Shown in pieces: positions 41,926 through 51,697 of a stretch of DNA of 64,000 bases. The DNA comes from Candidatus Krumholzibacteriota bacterium. Lineage in GTDB: Bacteria > Krumholzibacteriota > Krumholzibacteriia > JAJRXK01. The translations under genes and the position numbers were made by a program. The DNA is taken from NCBI GenBank assembly GCA_029262065.1, contig JAJDAC010000050.1, positions 1-64,000 on the forward strand, written 5' to 3'. How positions within the stretch are numbered: the first letter of the stretch is position 1; every line of letters starts with the position of its first letter. The notes under the pieces are model-generated. The model was not told where the DNA came from, searched no databases, and worked only from the letters and a program-made list of their open reading frames with translations.

Positions 41926-44900
41926 GGAGGCTGTCGACCCTGATTCTGTTCTTGATGCTGGCCTCCGATGCCCAGGCGGGGTTGCGGACGCACGGACTTA
42001 CCATTGACCTTTTGCCCGGCTCCTCGCCGCTGGAAGGTGCCACCTACGACGGCGTCTTTCGCGTTTCGTCACGCGGAGCCACTTCGTTTGCATTGAGTGC
42101 CATCGACTCCGACGACGACGGTTGGACCCAACTCTCGTTGGATACGATCGGCTACACGCTCGCGGCCGGGGAGTCGATCGACTTGCCGTTCCAGCTCACC
42201 TGCCTGGATCTGTCCACCGGGTTCTACCTGGAGTATGTGGTGGACGATCAGGTCTTCCGACGGGACTTCATCCCCGTATCGCGCGCGCTCCGCAACGCCG
42301 TGGAGGCTCCACCGGGAATCTTCGTGCCGGGCAAGCAGGAATCCTCCGAGGCCTCCCCTGATCCGTTGCCAAGGCCAGACGTTGCGGGACGCGATCGGCT
42401 CGGGACCACGACCGAAGGTCTGGACGACACGGGTGAGGACACCGCCGGTTTGGCCAAGGGTGTAGTTACGGTCCATGGACGGATCGTGTACCAACGCTGG
42501 GGTCAGGAATGGACCGGGGCCGATGGCGTTACCGTCCATCTGTGGGACGAGGACTCCGGTGCCGACGATTACCTGGGCGGCACGTCGACCGACGAGCAAG
42601 GTCGGTTCAGCGTGACATTTTTCACGGGTGAGAATCCGGACATCTACGCCGAGTTTCTGGCCGGAAATACCAAGGTCGAGGTCCAGGAGCCTTCGTTCTT
42701 CGAACCCATCTATTCATGGATCACCCCGACGTTTGCCAACCAGGCTAGCTCCGGCACGGTCAACCTGCCCGACTTCACAGCCCACGATTGGACCGGGCGA
42801 CGGGTCATGCACCAGATCACGTCGGTCACACGGGCCTGGCGCTGGCTGTACGGACTGGGCTACGGACACATCGACGACGTTGATATCTTGTTCCCGGATT
42901 CGGACTGGCCGCACTACGAGTCGTTCGAGGAGGAGATCCATCTACCCAGCACCTGGGGTTGGAACGACGGCACCATGTGGCACGAGTATGGGCATCACTT
43001 CATCGACGACTTCGGTGACTCCGACGGCGGGGAGTACTGCAACGCCGGGGACCGCTGTGATTCCGATGACGACTGCAAGCACTGTACCTGGTGCAAGGAG
43101 AACGAAGGCGTAGCCTGGTCCGAGGGCATCGCGCAGTTCTTCGCAGATCGTATCACGGTCTACGTGGACGACACCTACGGCTGGATGGATGGCGACGCGA
43201 TCAATGGCAGGACTTTCGAGACCAACGACAAGTGCTGGTCTGGGAGTGGTGGCAATAACGCCTACGATGATCCCTCCAAGACCGAAGGGGCGCTGGCCGG
43301 CCTGATGCGTGACCTTGCCGATGGTGATGGCGACTCCGACCCACGCGGTGGAGGACGTTCGTTCGACTACCTCCAGCTTGGATCGAAGTCCGTGTTGGAT
43401 GTCGCGGCCATCGACGACCCCATCACGCCGTGGCAATTCATCAACGCTTTCCGGGCCCGTCACCCATCCTTCGGGAACGGGATCTGGAACGCCGCCTGGA
43501 ACAACGGCTACAACTTCGACGTGACCCCCCCGGGAACGGTGAGCAGTCTCACGTCGACCAGTCACATCACCAGCGGGGATTCGCCGGACGGGACCATCGA
43601 TTTCCAGTGGACCACGCCCAGCGACGATCTTTCCGGGGTGTGGGGATACAGCCTGTACATCGCCAACACCCCGACCTTCCCGGATGCCAGCGTGGATCTG
43701 GACTCCACCGCACCGGTCGGCAACACCCAGGCCTACACCACCGGGGAGCTGGGGCCAGGCACGTACTATTTCTCGGTGCGCACGGTGGACAACGCCGGCA
43801 ACTGGAGCGGGTCGTACATTTCGTTTGGTCCGATCACCGTGCGGGATCCGTATCCCGCCGACCTGGTCGCGGTACACCACCCCAGTTTCTTCGACGCGCC
43901 GCTGGTGCCCAGTAACTCGTCGGCGATGCCCAGCGGGCGGGGTATTGCACCCAACACCCTGGGTCCGGTTACGCCGACCTACCTCAACCTGCAGTTGTTC
44001 AACTCGGGGGAACAGGCGACGCCGCCGGGGCTGATCGAGATCACGCCCACGGTAGACGGTGTGTTGGCGACGGTGTTGTCCATTTCGTCGGCGAACCCGC
44101 TGGGGGGAATGGGTTACCTCGCATGGAACAACATCGGGCCGCTCCAGGTCCCAGGTGGTCGCCATACCATCGGGTATTGGGCGGACTCCGGGGAAGACCT
44201 GGCCGAGGCCAATGAGTTCGACAACCGCCATGTGGGTCAGTGGGTGTGGAGCCTTCCGGGAGTGGCATCAGGATTTACGCTCGGGCGTGGAACCCCGCCG
44301 TGGGTACATGCCGGCGGTGGGATCGAAAACAACTCGGATGGCATCTCGATCGCAGTGGAGACCGGATTCGGCGGCGTGGTCATGTGGCCCGACAACGAAG
44401 CCGACAACTACGACCTGGTCCTCCATTCGGCGTCGAACGGATCGCAGCAGGGGTTTGAGCTGGCCACCAAGAAGGTGGATTCCCAGCGAGCCGTGGGATG
44501 TCTGGACGGTGTGCTCTACAACGGGTTCGGTATTCGCGTCAATAAGCTGGACGTGGCTACGGAACGTTGGGACAGCGAACGAACCGCAACCTACGGCGGG
44601 TACCAGATCCAGACCCTGATCAGTACCCCCATTCCCTTCAACGCGAGCCAGACCAGCTCGTGGGCGCAGGACGAACGGGTCACGGTGTTGCACTTCGACC
44701 TGCTTCCCGCCGACGTGGGTGAGGTCGAGGTCATCCTGCAGGCGGATCCCGCGGTGGGAAGAATGTGGCTGCGCGTCATGGACGGCGAGAACGATTGGTT
44801 CAACCTCCACAACCAACCCAAGGCCGACGACACGGATGCGAACGGTCTGGCTACCAAGCTCGTGGTACTGGATGAAGGAAAACACGGAATCGTGGTCTGG

Positions 44901-46409
44901 CGTGATCCGAAGGATCAACCGGATCCCGAGCGGCCTGCGTCGGCCACATCGTGGGACGTTCTGGTTCGGCCGGCCCGTCCGGACCCCGCGACCGTTACCC
45001 CTCCGGGTTGGGTCGAGACGTTCGTGCCGAGTCCGTTGCCCAATGGCCAGGATATCCAGGTCGTGATCCCCGATGATCTGTATGGGAACGGGAGCACCTG
45101 GCTCAACGTGACCATGGCCAACCTGCGGGCCAATCCGGTTCTGCAGGTTCCCATGGAAGAGTACCTGGACGGCGAGCTGCTCATGAGCCGGACGGCCAGC
45201 CTGCTTGGCCACGCGCAGTTTTCCCTGAACAACCTCGGCCCGTTCACCATCCGCGGCGGACGCCATTCCCTGACCCACCGGCTGGATCCGCTGGACATCA
45301 AGGACGAGAACGACGAGACCAACAACGTCGCCGGTGGGCAGTGGGTCTGGACCGGCCTGCCGATGTCGGTGGGAAGTACTATCACCCGGGCGGTTCCTCC
45401 GGACCTCACCGGCGGTTGGGCCGACGTGAGCGTGTTCGGTACGCTGTTCTTCAACTCCGACGGACTTACGACTCCCATCCCGTCGCCGGCGGGAGAAGAC
45501 GGAAGGTGGCACGGTCTCGCGGTGGTTCCGGGTTCGTCCAGCGACGTCGACCTGCGGTTGCACAAGCAGGACGCATCGCTGTACGGAATGTACGGTGGCT
45601 TCGCCGAGGTCGAGGTCGCCTCGTCGGCGGGCGTTGGCTTGGTCGACTTCGTCCTGGTCAACCATCGCTTCCGGCAGCCGCGCCAGTACGACGCGGGCGT
45701 GATCCGTATGGAAGGCAACGAGGACTACACGGCAACCCTGGTCGAGTCGACCTGGTTGGGAGATCAACCCTCTGGCACGTTGGGACCCTTCGCCCTGGTG
45801 TCTGGCGAAGTGTTGCAGCTGCGGGAGATGACCCTGTCGGCCGGCCGGCACGTGATCGAAATCGGGAACCTGTCTGGCAACGCCGACCTCGGAGTCTCTC
45901 TGCACGCACCGGAACAATATCTGGCCGCACGCGATCTGGGGGTGCCGCGCGGCATCGCGTGGGTCGAGGAAGCCGGAGCCGACGAGAGCCTGATGGTGGA
46001 CCTCGCCGCCGAGGGGAAATACTGTCTCGCGGTATGGAAGGTGGGTTCGGCCGACAAGGACCTGACCGCCACCTACCAGATCACCATCGACGACGGTGTT
46101 ACCGGCGCGGATTCGACCCCGGCATCGAACCGGCGGGACAGGATCGTGGGCATCCATCCCAATCCCTTCAATCCCCGGACGACGATCTCTTTCGAATTGG
46201 CTGATCGCACCTTTGTCAGCATGGGCATCTATGACCTGCGCGGCCGGTTGGTGCGCGAGCTGGTTGCAAAAGAGTGGGATGCCGGGCGCCACGAAGTGGT
46301 GTGGGACGGCATCGACGCCGCCGGGCGCATCGTCTCCAGCGGAGCCTACTTGGCCAAGCTGGAGGGTAGCGGGATTCGCAGCATCAGGAAGCTGACTCTG
46401 CTCAAGTAA
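41922..46409 (+). CDS. Very large exported zinc metalloprotease with CARDB-like and FlgD-like domains
   Basis: 1495 residues with a signal peptide. After a ~180-residue prodomain-like part and a transthyretin-like domain comes a gluzincin-type site: His354-Glu355-Tyr-Gly-His358, with the likely third ligand Glu401 in W-S-E-G-I-A-Q-F-F-A-D. A Cys cluster between them suggests disulfides. Then come a fibronectin-III-like domain (~530-645), two CARDB-like regions ending D-N-R-H-V-G-Q-W-V-W and N-N-V-A-G-G-Q-W-V-W, beta regions, and an FlgD-like tail (P-N-P-F-N-P-R-T-T-I-S-F, ending R-K-L-T-L-L-K). Predicted to be secreted and to degrade external protein. Confidence 0.86.
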   Translation: MRRLSTLILFLMLASDAQAGLRTHGLTIDLLPGSSPLEGATYDGVFRVSSRGATSFALSAIDSDDDGWTQLSLDTIGYTLAAGESIDLPFQLTCLDLSTGFYLEYVVDDQVFRRDFIPVSRALRNAVEAPPGIFVPGKQESSEASPDPLPRPDVAGRDRLGTTTEGLDDTGEDTAGLAKGVVTVHGRIVYQRWGQEWTGADGVTVHLWDEDSGADDYLGGTSTDEQGRFSVTFFTGENPDIYAEFLAGNTKVEVQEPSFFEPIYSWITPTFANQASSGTVNLPDFTAHDWTGRRVMHQITSVTRAWRWLYGLGYGHIDDVDILFPDSDWPHYESFEEEIHLPSTWGWNDGTMWHEYGHHFIDDFGDSDGGEYCNAGDRCDSDDDCKHCTWCKENEGVAWSEGIAQFFADRITVYVDDTYGWMDGDAINGRTFETNDKCWSGSGGNNAYDDPSKTEGALAGLMRDLADGDGDSDPRGGGRSFDYLQLGSKSVLDVAAIDDPITPWQFINAFRARHPSFGNGIWNAAWNNGYNFDVTPPGTVSSLTSTSHITSGDSPDGTIDFQWTTPSDDLSGVWGYSLYIANTPTFPDASVDLDSTAPVGNTQAYTTGELGPGTYYFSVRTVDNAGNWSGSYISFGPITVRDPYPADLVAVHHPSFFDAPLVPSNSSAMPSGRGIAPNTLGPVTPTYLNLQLFNSGEQATPPGLIEITPTVDGVLATVLSISSANPLGGMGYLAWNNIGPLQVPGGRHTIGYWADSGEDLAEANEFDNRHVGQWVWSLPGVASGFTLGRGTPPWVHAGGGIENNSDGISIAVETGFGGVVMWPDNEADNYDLVLHSASNGSQQGFELATKKVDSQRAVGCLDGVLYNGFGIRVNKLDVATERWDSERTATYGGYQIQTLISTPIPFNASQTSSWAQDERVTVLHFDLLPADVGEVEVILQADPAVGRMWLRVMDGENDWFNLHNQPKADDTDANGLATKLVVLDEGKHGIVVWRDPKDQPDPERPASATSWDVLVRPARPDPATVTPPGWVETFVPSPLPNGQDIQVVIPDDLYGNGSTWLNVTMANLRANPVLQVPMEEYLDGELLMSRTASLLGHAQFSLNNLGPFTIRGGRHSLTHRLDPLDIKDENDETNNVAGGQWVWTGLPMSVGSTITRAVPPDLTGGWADVSVFGTLFFNSDGLTTPIPSPAGEDGRWHGLAVVPGSSSDVDLRLHKQDASLYGMYGGFAEVEVASSAGVGLVDFVLVNHRFRQPRQYDAGVIRMEGNEDYTATLVESTWLGDQPSGTLGPFALVSGEVLQLREMTLSAGRHVIEIGNLSGNADLGVSLHAPEQYLAARDLGVPRGIAWVEEAGADESLMVDLAAEGKYCLAVWKVGSADKDLTATYQITIDDGVTGADSTPASNRRDRIVGIHPNPFNPRTTISFELADRTFVSMGIYDLRGRLVRELVAKEWDAGRHEVVWDGIDAAGRIVSSGAYLAKLEGSGIRSIRKLTLLK

Positions 46410-46417
46410 CGCAAGGC

Positions 46418-46449
46418 AGCGGAGGGGTGGCAATGTTCGCCCCTCCGCT
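46418..46449 (+). terminator. Terminator hairpin after the metalloprotease gene
   Basis: AGCGGAGGGG / CCCCTCCGCT, a perfect 10-bp stem with a 12-nt loop, 9 nt after the stop codon. It lacks a T run, but its position and strength fit termination. Confidence 0.55.
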
Positions 46450-46560
46450 CGTGCGCATGCCGAAAGAGCGTCGGGAGATTCCGGCTTCCTTTCAAACAGT
46501 CTGGAGCAAGGGGTACATGATGCTCCCGAATCCAGTCATGTTCTGCCAAGGAGTCTCGGA

Positions 46561-47484
46561 ATGAGTCGCGTCGCTGTGATTGCCCTATTTCTTCTTACTT
46601 CCCTCTGCGTCTGCACGGTTGAGGCTCAGGCCAGCATCGTCTGGAAGTGGAGTTGGAAAGGCGAAGCGGGGCAGTTTGTCACCGACGGGGCTCTCGCAGA
46701 GGGATCTGCACCCGCCGGTACCTATAGTATCCTGGACTTCTCGGTAACGAACACGGCGTTGGGCGCGTCCGGCGCCGTTGTCGGATCGATTTCCGGTGGC
46801 GAGTACGATGAGGGATCTCAGCCCGGGCAGGGATTCTTCTGGGACGGCCGCGCGGTGACTCAGTGGTTTCGGGACGGGGGCGTGCTTACCAACGGGGCGA
46901 ACCTCTACGTCAGTGGTAGTGGCGATACGCGGTACCTGTTCGAAATAGGCTTGTACCTGTTCAGGGAATTTAGCGGAGGTGACGCGGACGTCAGCTCCAC
47001 GGTCGATATGACGCCATTGAAGGAACCGACCGAAACGATCTGCTGGAACTGGAGCTGGAACGGAGAGATGGGACAGATCACCACCGACGGGCTCCTGATC
47101 GGTGGCACCGCTCCGGCCGGTACCTACAGAATTCTCGATTTCTCGGTGACCGATACTGCTCTGGGTGGGTCCGGTGCCGTCGTTGGATCGATTGCAGGCG
47201 GGGAGTACGATGAGGCATCTCAGCCCGGGCAGGGATTCGTCTGGGATGGCAACGCAGTGACCCAGTGGTTTCGGGATGGGGGCGTGCTTACCAACGGGGC
47301 GAACTTCTACGCGACCGCCATCGGCGGTGGAAGGTATGTGTTCGCAATTGGCTTCTACGCGTTCAGGAATTCCGATGACGATGACGTTGACGACAGTTCC
47401 ACCATCGATTTCGGGACGAAGGATCTGGAGTTACCGGCCTCGGCCGGGCAGGTTTCCTGGGGGCAGCTCAAGAGCCAGTATTGA
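46561..47484 (+). CDS. Exported protein with a tandemly duplicated ~110-residue domain and S-W-G-x-L-K tail
   Basis: 307 residues; ATG preceded by AAGGAG; signal peptide (I-A-L-F-L-L-T-S-L-C-V-C-T-V-E-A). Residues 28-138 and 162-270 are two copies of one domain (W-x-W-S-W-x-G-E, A-P-A-G-T-Y, I-L-D-F-S-V-T, S-Q-P-G-Q-G-F, T-Q-W-F-R-D-G-G-V-L-T-N-G-A-N). The domain resembles ones seen in PEP-CTERM-type exported proteins, but no named family is claimed. It ends A-G-Q-V-S-W-G-Q-L-K-S-Q-Y, the shared tail motif. It is flanked by secreted protease genes. Confidence 0.8.
   Translation: MSRVAVIALFLLTSLCVCTVEAQASIVWKWSWKGEAGQFVTDGALAEGSAPAGTYSILDFSVTNTALGASGAVVGSISGGEYDEGSQPGQGFFWDGRAVTQWFRDGGVLTNGANLYVSGSGDTRYLFEIGLYLFREFSGGDADVSSTVDMTPLKEPTETICWNWSWNGEMGQITTDGLLIGGTAPAGTYRILDFSVTDTALGGSGAVVGSIAGGEYDEASQPGQGFVWDGNAVTQWFRDGGVLTNGANFYATAIGGGRYVFAIGFYAFRNSDDDDVDDSSTIDFGTKDLELPASAGQVSWGQLKSQY
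46642..46974 (+). repeat. First copy of the internal domain duplication
   Basis: Codes for residues 28-138 of the protein above. It pairs with 47044-47370 at an offset of about 402 nt. The two copies share identical stretches such as TCAGCCCGGGCAGGGATTC, showing a fairly recent duplication. Confidence 0.85.
47044..47370 (+). repeat. Second copy of the internal domain duplication
   Basis: Codes for residues 162-270. It is a near repeat of 46642-46974 and keeps the same motif order. The short linker between the copies (residues ~139-161) is not duplicated. Confidence 0.85.
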
Positions 47485-47729
47485 TAGCGACGCGATCTAC
47501 GACGACATGCCATCGAGACAGCTTGCTTGAACCAACACAGATTTGACCAAGCACCCAAGTAAACCGTACCATTGAGGTGTCCGGGTTCTCCCATCTTCGC
47601 GCCGCGGGCGCAGGATACCCTCTAGTCCGACCCGGACGCGAAGCTACAACCCACCATGACCCATGGTGTCAGCGCGCGTTTGTCGCAGCTGAATGTTGTT
47701 TCCGTACATCATGCACCGGGAGAACTCGA

Positions 47730-48935
47730 ATGAACCTGTTCCGGAATCACCGTATTGCCGCAGTTGCCTTCGCCGTCATGTTGATGGTGGTCGGTTGCGG
47801 TGATGCTTTGGTCGAAAATACATCCCCTCTTACCGAAACCGCCGATCTAGCCCCGAACAAGACCGGCACACCCTCTTGGTTGGTCCTCATGCAGCCAGGA
47901 GTTGCCCCCGGCCCCGTGGCTTCTCGCAACCAGCTGACGGTGAGTGGTTACTATGCGGCGGGCGATCTGGCCCTGCTCGAGGGCAACGTTAACCCAGTCG
48001 ATCTTGAGAACGATCCCGACGTTTTTCTCGCTCAACAGAACCTGGCCATCAGCCTGGGGCCCATCGACTTGATCATGGGTTTCTACGAGGGCGAGCTGAC
48101 CATGACGAACGTTCGTACCCAACCCTCGCTCGCGCCCATGCTTCTGGACCAGGTCCACGCCGCGGCTGCGGGTGGACTGGTACGGGCGGCTGTCCTGGAC
48201 ACAGGTATTGATCCCAACCATTCCCATCTGGCCAACCGATGGATACTCGACCCCGTCGCCGAATTGGGCGATCCGTTCGAAGCCAAGAACAACCGCGACG
48301 ATGACTTCGACGGATTGACCGACGAGGGGTACGGCCACGGCACCCACGTGGCCGGAACCATTCTGACGGTGGCTCCTGGCGCCAAGGTAGTTCCCTACAA
48401 AGTACTCGGCGAAGACGGCAACGGCAGCGACTACACCTTGGCGGTGGGGTTGATGGCAGCCAAGAACGCGGCTGTGGACGTCATCAACATTAGCCTGAGC
48501 CTGAACGACAATTCGCCGGTGATCGAAGCGATTCTCGATCGTGCCAAAGCTCTTGGCATCGAAATTTTCGCAGCGGCGGGTAACACGGGTGCGGACCCGG
48601 TATTTCCGGCGACGCATTCTTCCGTGTGGTCGGTGGCCTCGACCGACGCTTCCGACGCCTTGTCAGCCTTCTCTGCACGCGGTGCCGTGGAATTCGCCGC
48701 ACCCGGCGAGGGAATTGTAAGCAGCTTCCCCAACCAACGCATGGCAGTGGGAGATGGCACCTCCATGGCATGTGCGGTGGCATCAGGAGCAGCGTGCCTC
48801 ATGCTCGGGCCGGGTCCGTACCTGGCCAATGACCCGCTGGCCGAATTGCGCGTGCACACTGCACCCATCACACCGGCCACCGCCGTCCACTCCGGTCGTG
48901 TCGATCCCTTCGAAGCCTACGAAATGGGACCGTAG
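47730..48935 (+). CDS. Subtilisin-like (S8) serine protease lipoprotein
   Basis: Start ATG 47730 with CGGGAG upstream; 401 residues. The type II signal peptide has lipobox M-V-V-G-C (Cys23). A prodomain-like part of ~120 residues precedes the S8 domain with the full triad: Asp157 in A-V-L-D-T-G-I-D, His203 in G-H-G-T-H-V-A-G, and Ser345 in G-T-S-M-A-C-A, plus oxyanion Asn285 in A-A-A-G-N-T-G. The domain is compact. It should act at the membrane surface facing the periplasm or outside. The stop is only 5 nt from that of the convergent TPR-CHAT gene. Confidence 0.9.
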   Translation: MNLFRNHRIAAVAFAVMLMVVGCGDALVENTSPLTETADLAPNKTGTPSWLVLMQPGVAPGPVASRNQLTVSGYYAAGDLALLEGNVNPVDLENDPDVFLAQQNLAISLGPIDLIMGFYEGELTMTNVRTQPSLAPMLLDQVHAAAAGGLVRAAVLDTGIDPNHSHLANRWILDPVAELGDPFEAKNNRDDDFDGLTDEGYGHGTHVAGTILTVAPGAKVVPYKVLGEDGNGSDYTLAVGLMAAKNAAVDVINISLSLNDNSPVIEAILDRAKALGIEIFAAAGNTGADPVFPATHSSVWSVASTDASDALSAFSARGAVEFAAPGEGIVSSFPNQRMAVGDGTSMACAVASGAACLMLGPGPYLANDPLAELRVHTAPITPATAVHSGRVDPFEAYEMGP

Positions 48936-48940
48936 GTCTC

Positions 48941-51697
48941 TTACGAGGCCACCAGAAACGGGGCCCAACTGAAGGGATGGGGCATTTCGCGGCGGAGGTC
49001 GCGCCGAGCCAAATCGGCTGCCTCCGCCGCGTCCATTCCCGTGGTCCAGTGCCCATAGAATTTCTTCGCGAATGCCTGCACCGATCGATCGTCCAATCGC
49101 CAGAGCGTGAGCACCATCTCCTTGGCGCCCGCACCGAATGCTACCGACATCCAGCCGTCGGGATCGAAGCCGGGCAAAGCATAGTCCAGGCCCGATTCGC
49201 AGCTACCGAAGAACACGAGAGCCTCGTTCAAACGCGCGGCATCGAGATGCTCGAACCCCAACCATCCGTCGGCCAGGCGAAGGCCATTGGATAGCCACCG
49301 GCCGGGGTCGTAGCAACCGTGCGCCGCGACGTGAAGCAGCGACACCGCGTCGTGCTTCTTTTCGTACTCGCGGCGGCGGCTGGCCGTATCCACGTGGAAC
49401 CCCTCGCCGCGAAGCAGGTGACGCAATTGTGCGATCTCTGCTTTGGAGCCTTCTGAACCGTCGTGCATGAGCATGACACGGCCTTCCCGTTTCCGCGGCG
49501 ATCGATCCCTCCGCAAAAGGGCCGGATGAGGTAGTCGCGACAACGTGAACGGCGATTCGCCCGACATCGGAAGGCACTCGAGCGGAAGAGAACGCAAAGG
49601 TCCCGAGGGAATCAGAACCACTCGCTTCCTCTGCAAGGGCAATGGGTCCAGAATTTCCTGCCGCAACTCGACGAGGGCCCGGTTGGCCTCCTGAAGTGTT
49701 TCGTCGAGAATCTGATCACGCCGCGAGAGTGGCAGGTGGGACGCCTGTTCCAAGGAAAGCCTAACTGGAAGCCATGACTCGTGAACCGCTTCTAGCGCCC
49801 GGGGTAGATCGACTCGTTCGACGGCGTGTTCGGAATCGACAACGTAGGCTGCGCAACTCGACTCCCGCGCGTCGAAAAAAACGACGGCCCGATCTCCCAA
49901 GTGCGGCGCCCACTGCTCGTATCGGCGCCGTTCGATTGCGCGCCTGGTCGTGGCCGGAAAGCTGCGCAGCTTGCGCGCGAGCTTCGCGTCGAGATCCGTG
50001 AGGGATCGTTCGAGCTGTTGCGAGCGGATATCGCTGGGAGTCTGTCTGGTCTGATCCAGAAGTTCCTCGCGTAGGCGAGTGATCGATGCGCGCAGCTCGG
50101 GGTCGAGGCCGGTGTCCTTGCGCAGCATGGCCTCTATCAGTTGTGGAGCCTTCGCTCGACTCAGTAGGTCGAGTGCTCGGCGAGGGGCGGCTGGCCCGCC
50201 CAACTTCAGCACCAAGTCGATAGCTCGTTCGTACACGTCTTCGCGGGAACCGGCGATGAGGGTCTGGATGACGCGGCTTCCCAGGGTCATATGTAGCTGT
50301 TCAACTCCGTCGACAGCGCGTCCCATCCAGCGCAGGCTGCCGCGGGTGTCACCCGCCGCGACCTGGGCTTGCGCACAGATCAGCGCCATCCAGGGCCTCT
50401 CGAATCGCATGGGATAGGTGCGCGCCATTGAGTGGGATTGTCGTGCGATTGCAAAGGCCCGCGCATGATTTCCCTTGGCCAGATGAGCAGCGGCGGTGAT
50501 GTGTCGGCACCGGAGTCCTCCCATCTTGGGATCCTTGCGTGTGAGATAGCGGCCGGCCGTTTTCAGCAGGGCGAGCGCTGCGTCGGCCTCGTGGTGCTGC
50601 AGAAGAATGGAGGCAAGTTCTACTTCGGTGCGATGTCGGGCGGTCACGTCGCCACTGTCTCTCAGATGCCTCAGTGCCGATTCAATCTGTGACCGAGCCT
50701 CGAATGGCCGCCCAAGAGCACTCATGATGCGACCGCGCAGCAACGCCAGATGGGCTACCGAGCGGGAAAGGCCCTGAGTTTCATAGGCGGCCTGAGACCG
50801 ACCGGCCATCTCATGGGCCGTTTCGAGCGCGCCCACGGCGGCCAGAAACTGAGCCAACTCACGCTGCACCGACGCGGTGGCGCGCGCGTCACCTAGTTTT
50901 TCGAACTCGGATAGGAGGTCTTCCAGGGACTCTTGCGCGGCGCCCGTGTCTCCTTCCAGTAGATCCACGATCGCCAGACTGAACTGAGCGTAGAGCTGCT
51001 GGGCGCGACGGCGCCCACGCACGAACTCGTCGAGTGCACTCTCGATCTCGCGTCGCGCTTCGTGTGGACGCGCCAGGTAGATAAGCGCGTGGCCCAGATT
51101 GTAGGTCGCTATTGCCCAATCTTGCTGGAACCCCACTCTGCGAAACGTGTTTCGGGCCTTGCGATAGCTGTGTGCCGACGACTCGAAGTGGCCGCAAAGG
51201 TACTCCGTGTTGCCGCGATTGGAGTGTAAGCGCGCTCTCAGGATCGGCTTGTTGCGTGGAATTCGCCGTCGCGTCAATTCGGCGATTTGCCGTGCTTCTT
51301 CGTAGCGGCCCAGCTGGGCAAGCACGTTTAGCCAGCCGATTCCGGTGATGGCCATCTGCTCACCGTCGTCTTGCTTCTCGAAGTCCTGCCAGGCTCGACG
51401 GTACTCGGAATCGGCGTCCGTGTATTTTCCCAGGGCGGTGAAGAGGTGGCCGCGCAATCGACGCAGCGCAGTCTGTTCGGTGGGCATCAACCGTCGTGTG
51501 TCCGATGGCCGGACTCGGTCAAGCGCTTGCAATGCCTCGGCGGGGTCCACGCGAGAGTGGGTCATGAGCGCCGCGTAGAACCGCTTGAAGGGCTGTTCCG
51601 CGCCGCGCGCTGCCCACTGATCTACCCACGTTGCGTCGGCCGGCGCAGCGATCCACCGCCGAACATTCCGGGCCAGGGTTCGCGCAGACGGGGTCAT
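48941..51697 (-). CDS. TPR-CHAT caspase-like protease, cytoplasmic
   Basis: The start at ATG 51697 overlaps the preceding stop (ATGA). 918 residues with no signal peptide. About 500 residues of TPR-like helices (~20-530) are followed by a linker and a C-terminal CHAT domain (~620-918) with catalytic His793 in L-L-H-V-A-A-H-G and Cys833 in V-F-F-G-S-C-E-S-G. CHAT proteases cleave specific proteins when an upstream sensor is engaged; Craspase and gasdermin-cleaving enzymes are known examples. It is the third gene of an operon with an ECF sigma factor and a small soluble protein, which is a natural candidate substrate (inference). Confidence 0.88.
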   Translation of the reverse strand: MTPSARTLARNVRRWIAAPADATWVDQWAARGAEQPFKRFYAALMTHSRVDPAEALQALDRVRPSDTRRLMPTEQTALRRLRGHLFTALGKYTDADSEYRRAWQDFEKQDDGEQMAITGIGWLNVLAQLGRYEEARQIAELTRRRIPRNKPILRARLHSNRGNTEYLCGHFESSAHSYRKARNTFRRVGFQQDWAIATYNLGHALIYLARPHEARREIESALDEFVRGRRRAQQLYAQFSLAIVDLLEGDTGAAQESLEDLLSEFEKLGDARATASVQRELAQFLAAVGALETAHEMAGRSQAAYETQGLSRSVAHLALLRGRIMSALGRPFEARSQIESALRHLRDSGDVTARHRTEVELASILLQHHEADAALALLKTAGRYLTRKDPKMGGLRCRHITAAAHLAKGNHARAFAIARQSHSMARTYPMRFERPWMALICAQAQVAAGDTRGSLRWMGRAVDGVEQLHMTLGSRVIQTLIAGSREDVYERAIDLVLKLGGPAAPRRALDLLSRAKAPQLIEAMLRKDTGLDPELRASITRLREELLDQTRQTPSDIRSQQLERSLTDLDAKLARKLRSFPATTRRAIERRRYEQWAPHLGDRAVVFFDARESSCAAYVVDSEHAVERVDLPRALEAVHESWLPVRLSLEQASHLPLSRRDQILDETLQEANRALVELRQEILDPLPLQRKRVVLIPSGPLRSLPLECLPMSGESPFTLSRLPHPALLRRDRSPRKREGRVMLMHDGSEGSKAEIAQLRHLLRGEGFHVDTASRRREYEKKHDAVSLLHVAAHGCYDPGRWLSNGLRLADGWLGFEHLDAARLNEALVFFGSCESGLDYALPGFDPDGWMSVAFGAGAKEMVLTLWRLDDRSVQAFAKKFYGHWTTGMDAAEAADLARRDLRREMPHPFSWAPFLVAS

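Noticed and set aside
42942-44231. Minus-strand ORF of 429 codons
   Set aside because: Also antisense to the metalloprotease; low-information sequence and no ribosome site.
44268-46433. Minus-strand ORF of 721 codons
   Set aside because: It is antisense to the metalloprotease gene, has no signal peptide or domain, and its composition is that of a shadow frame in GC-rich DNA.
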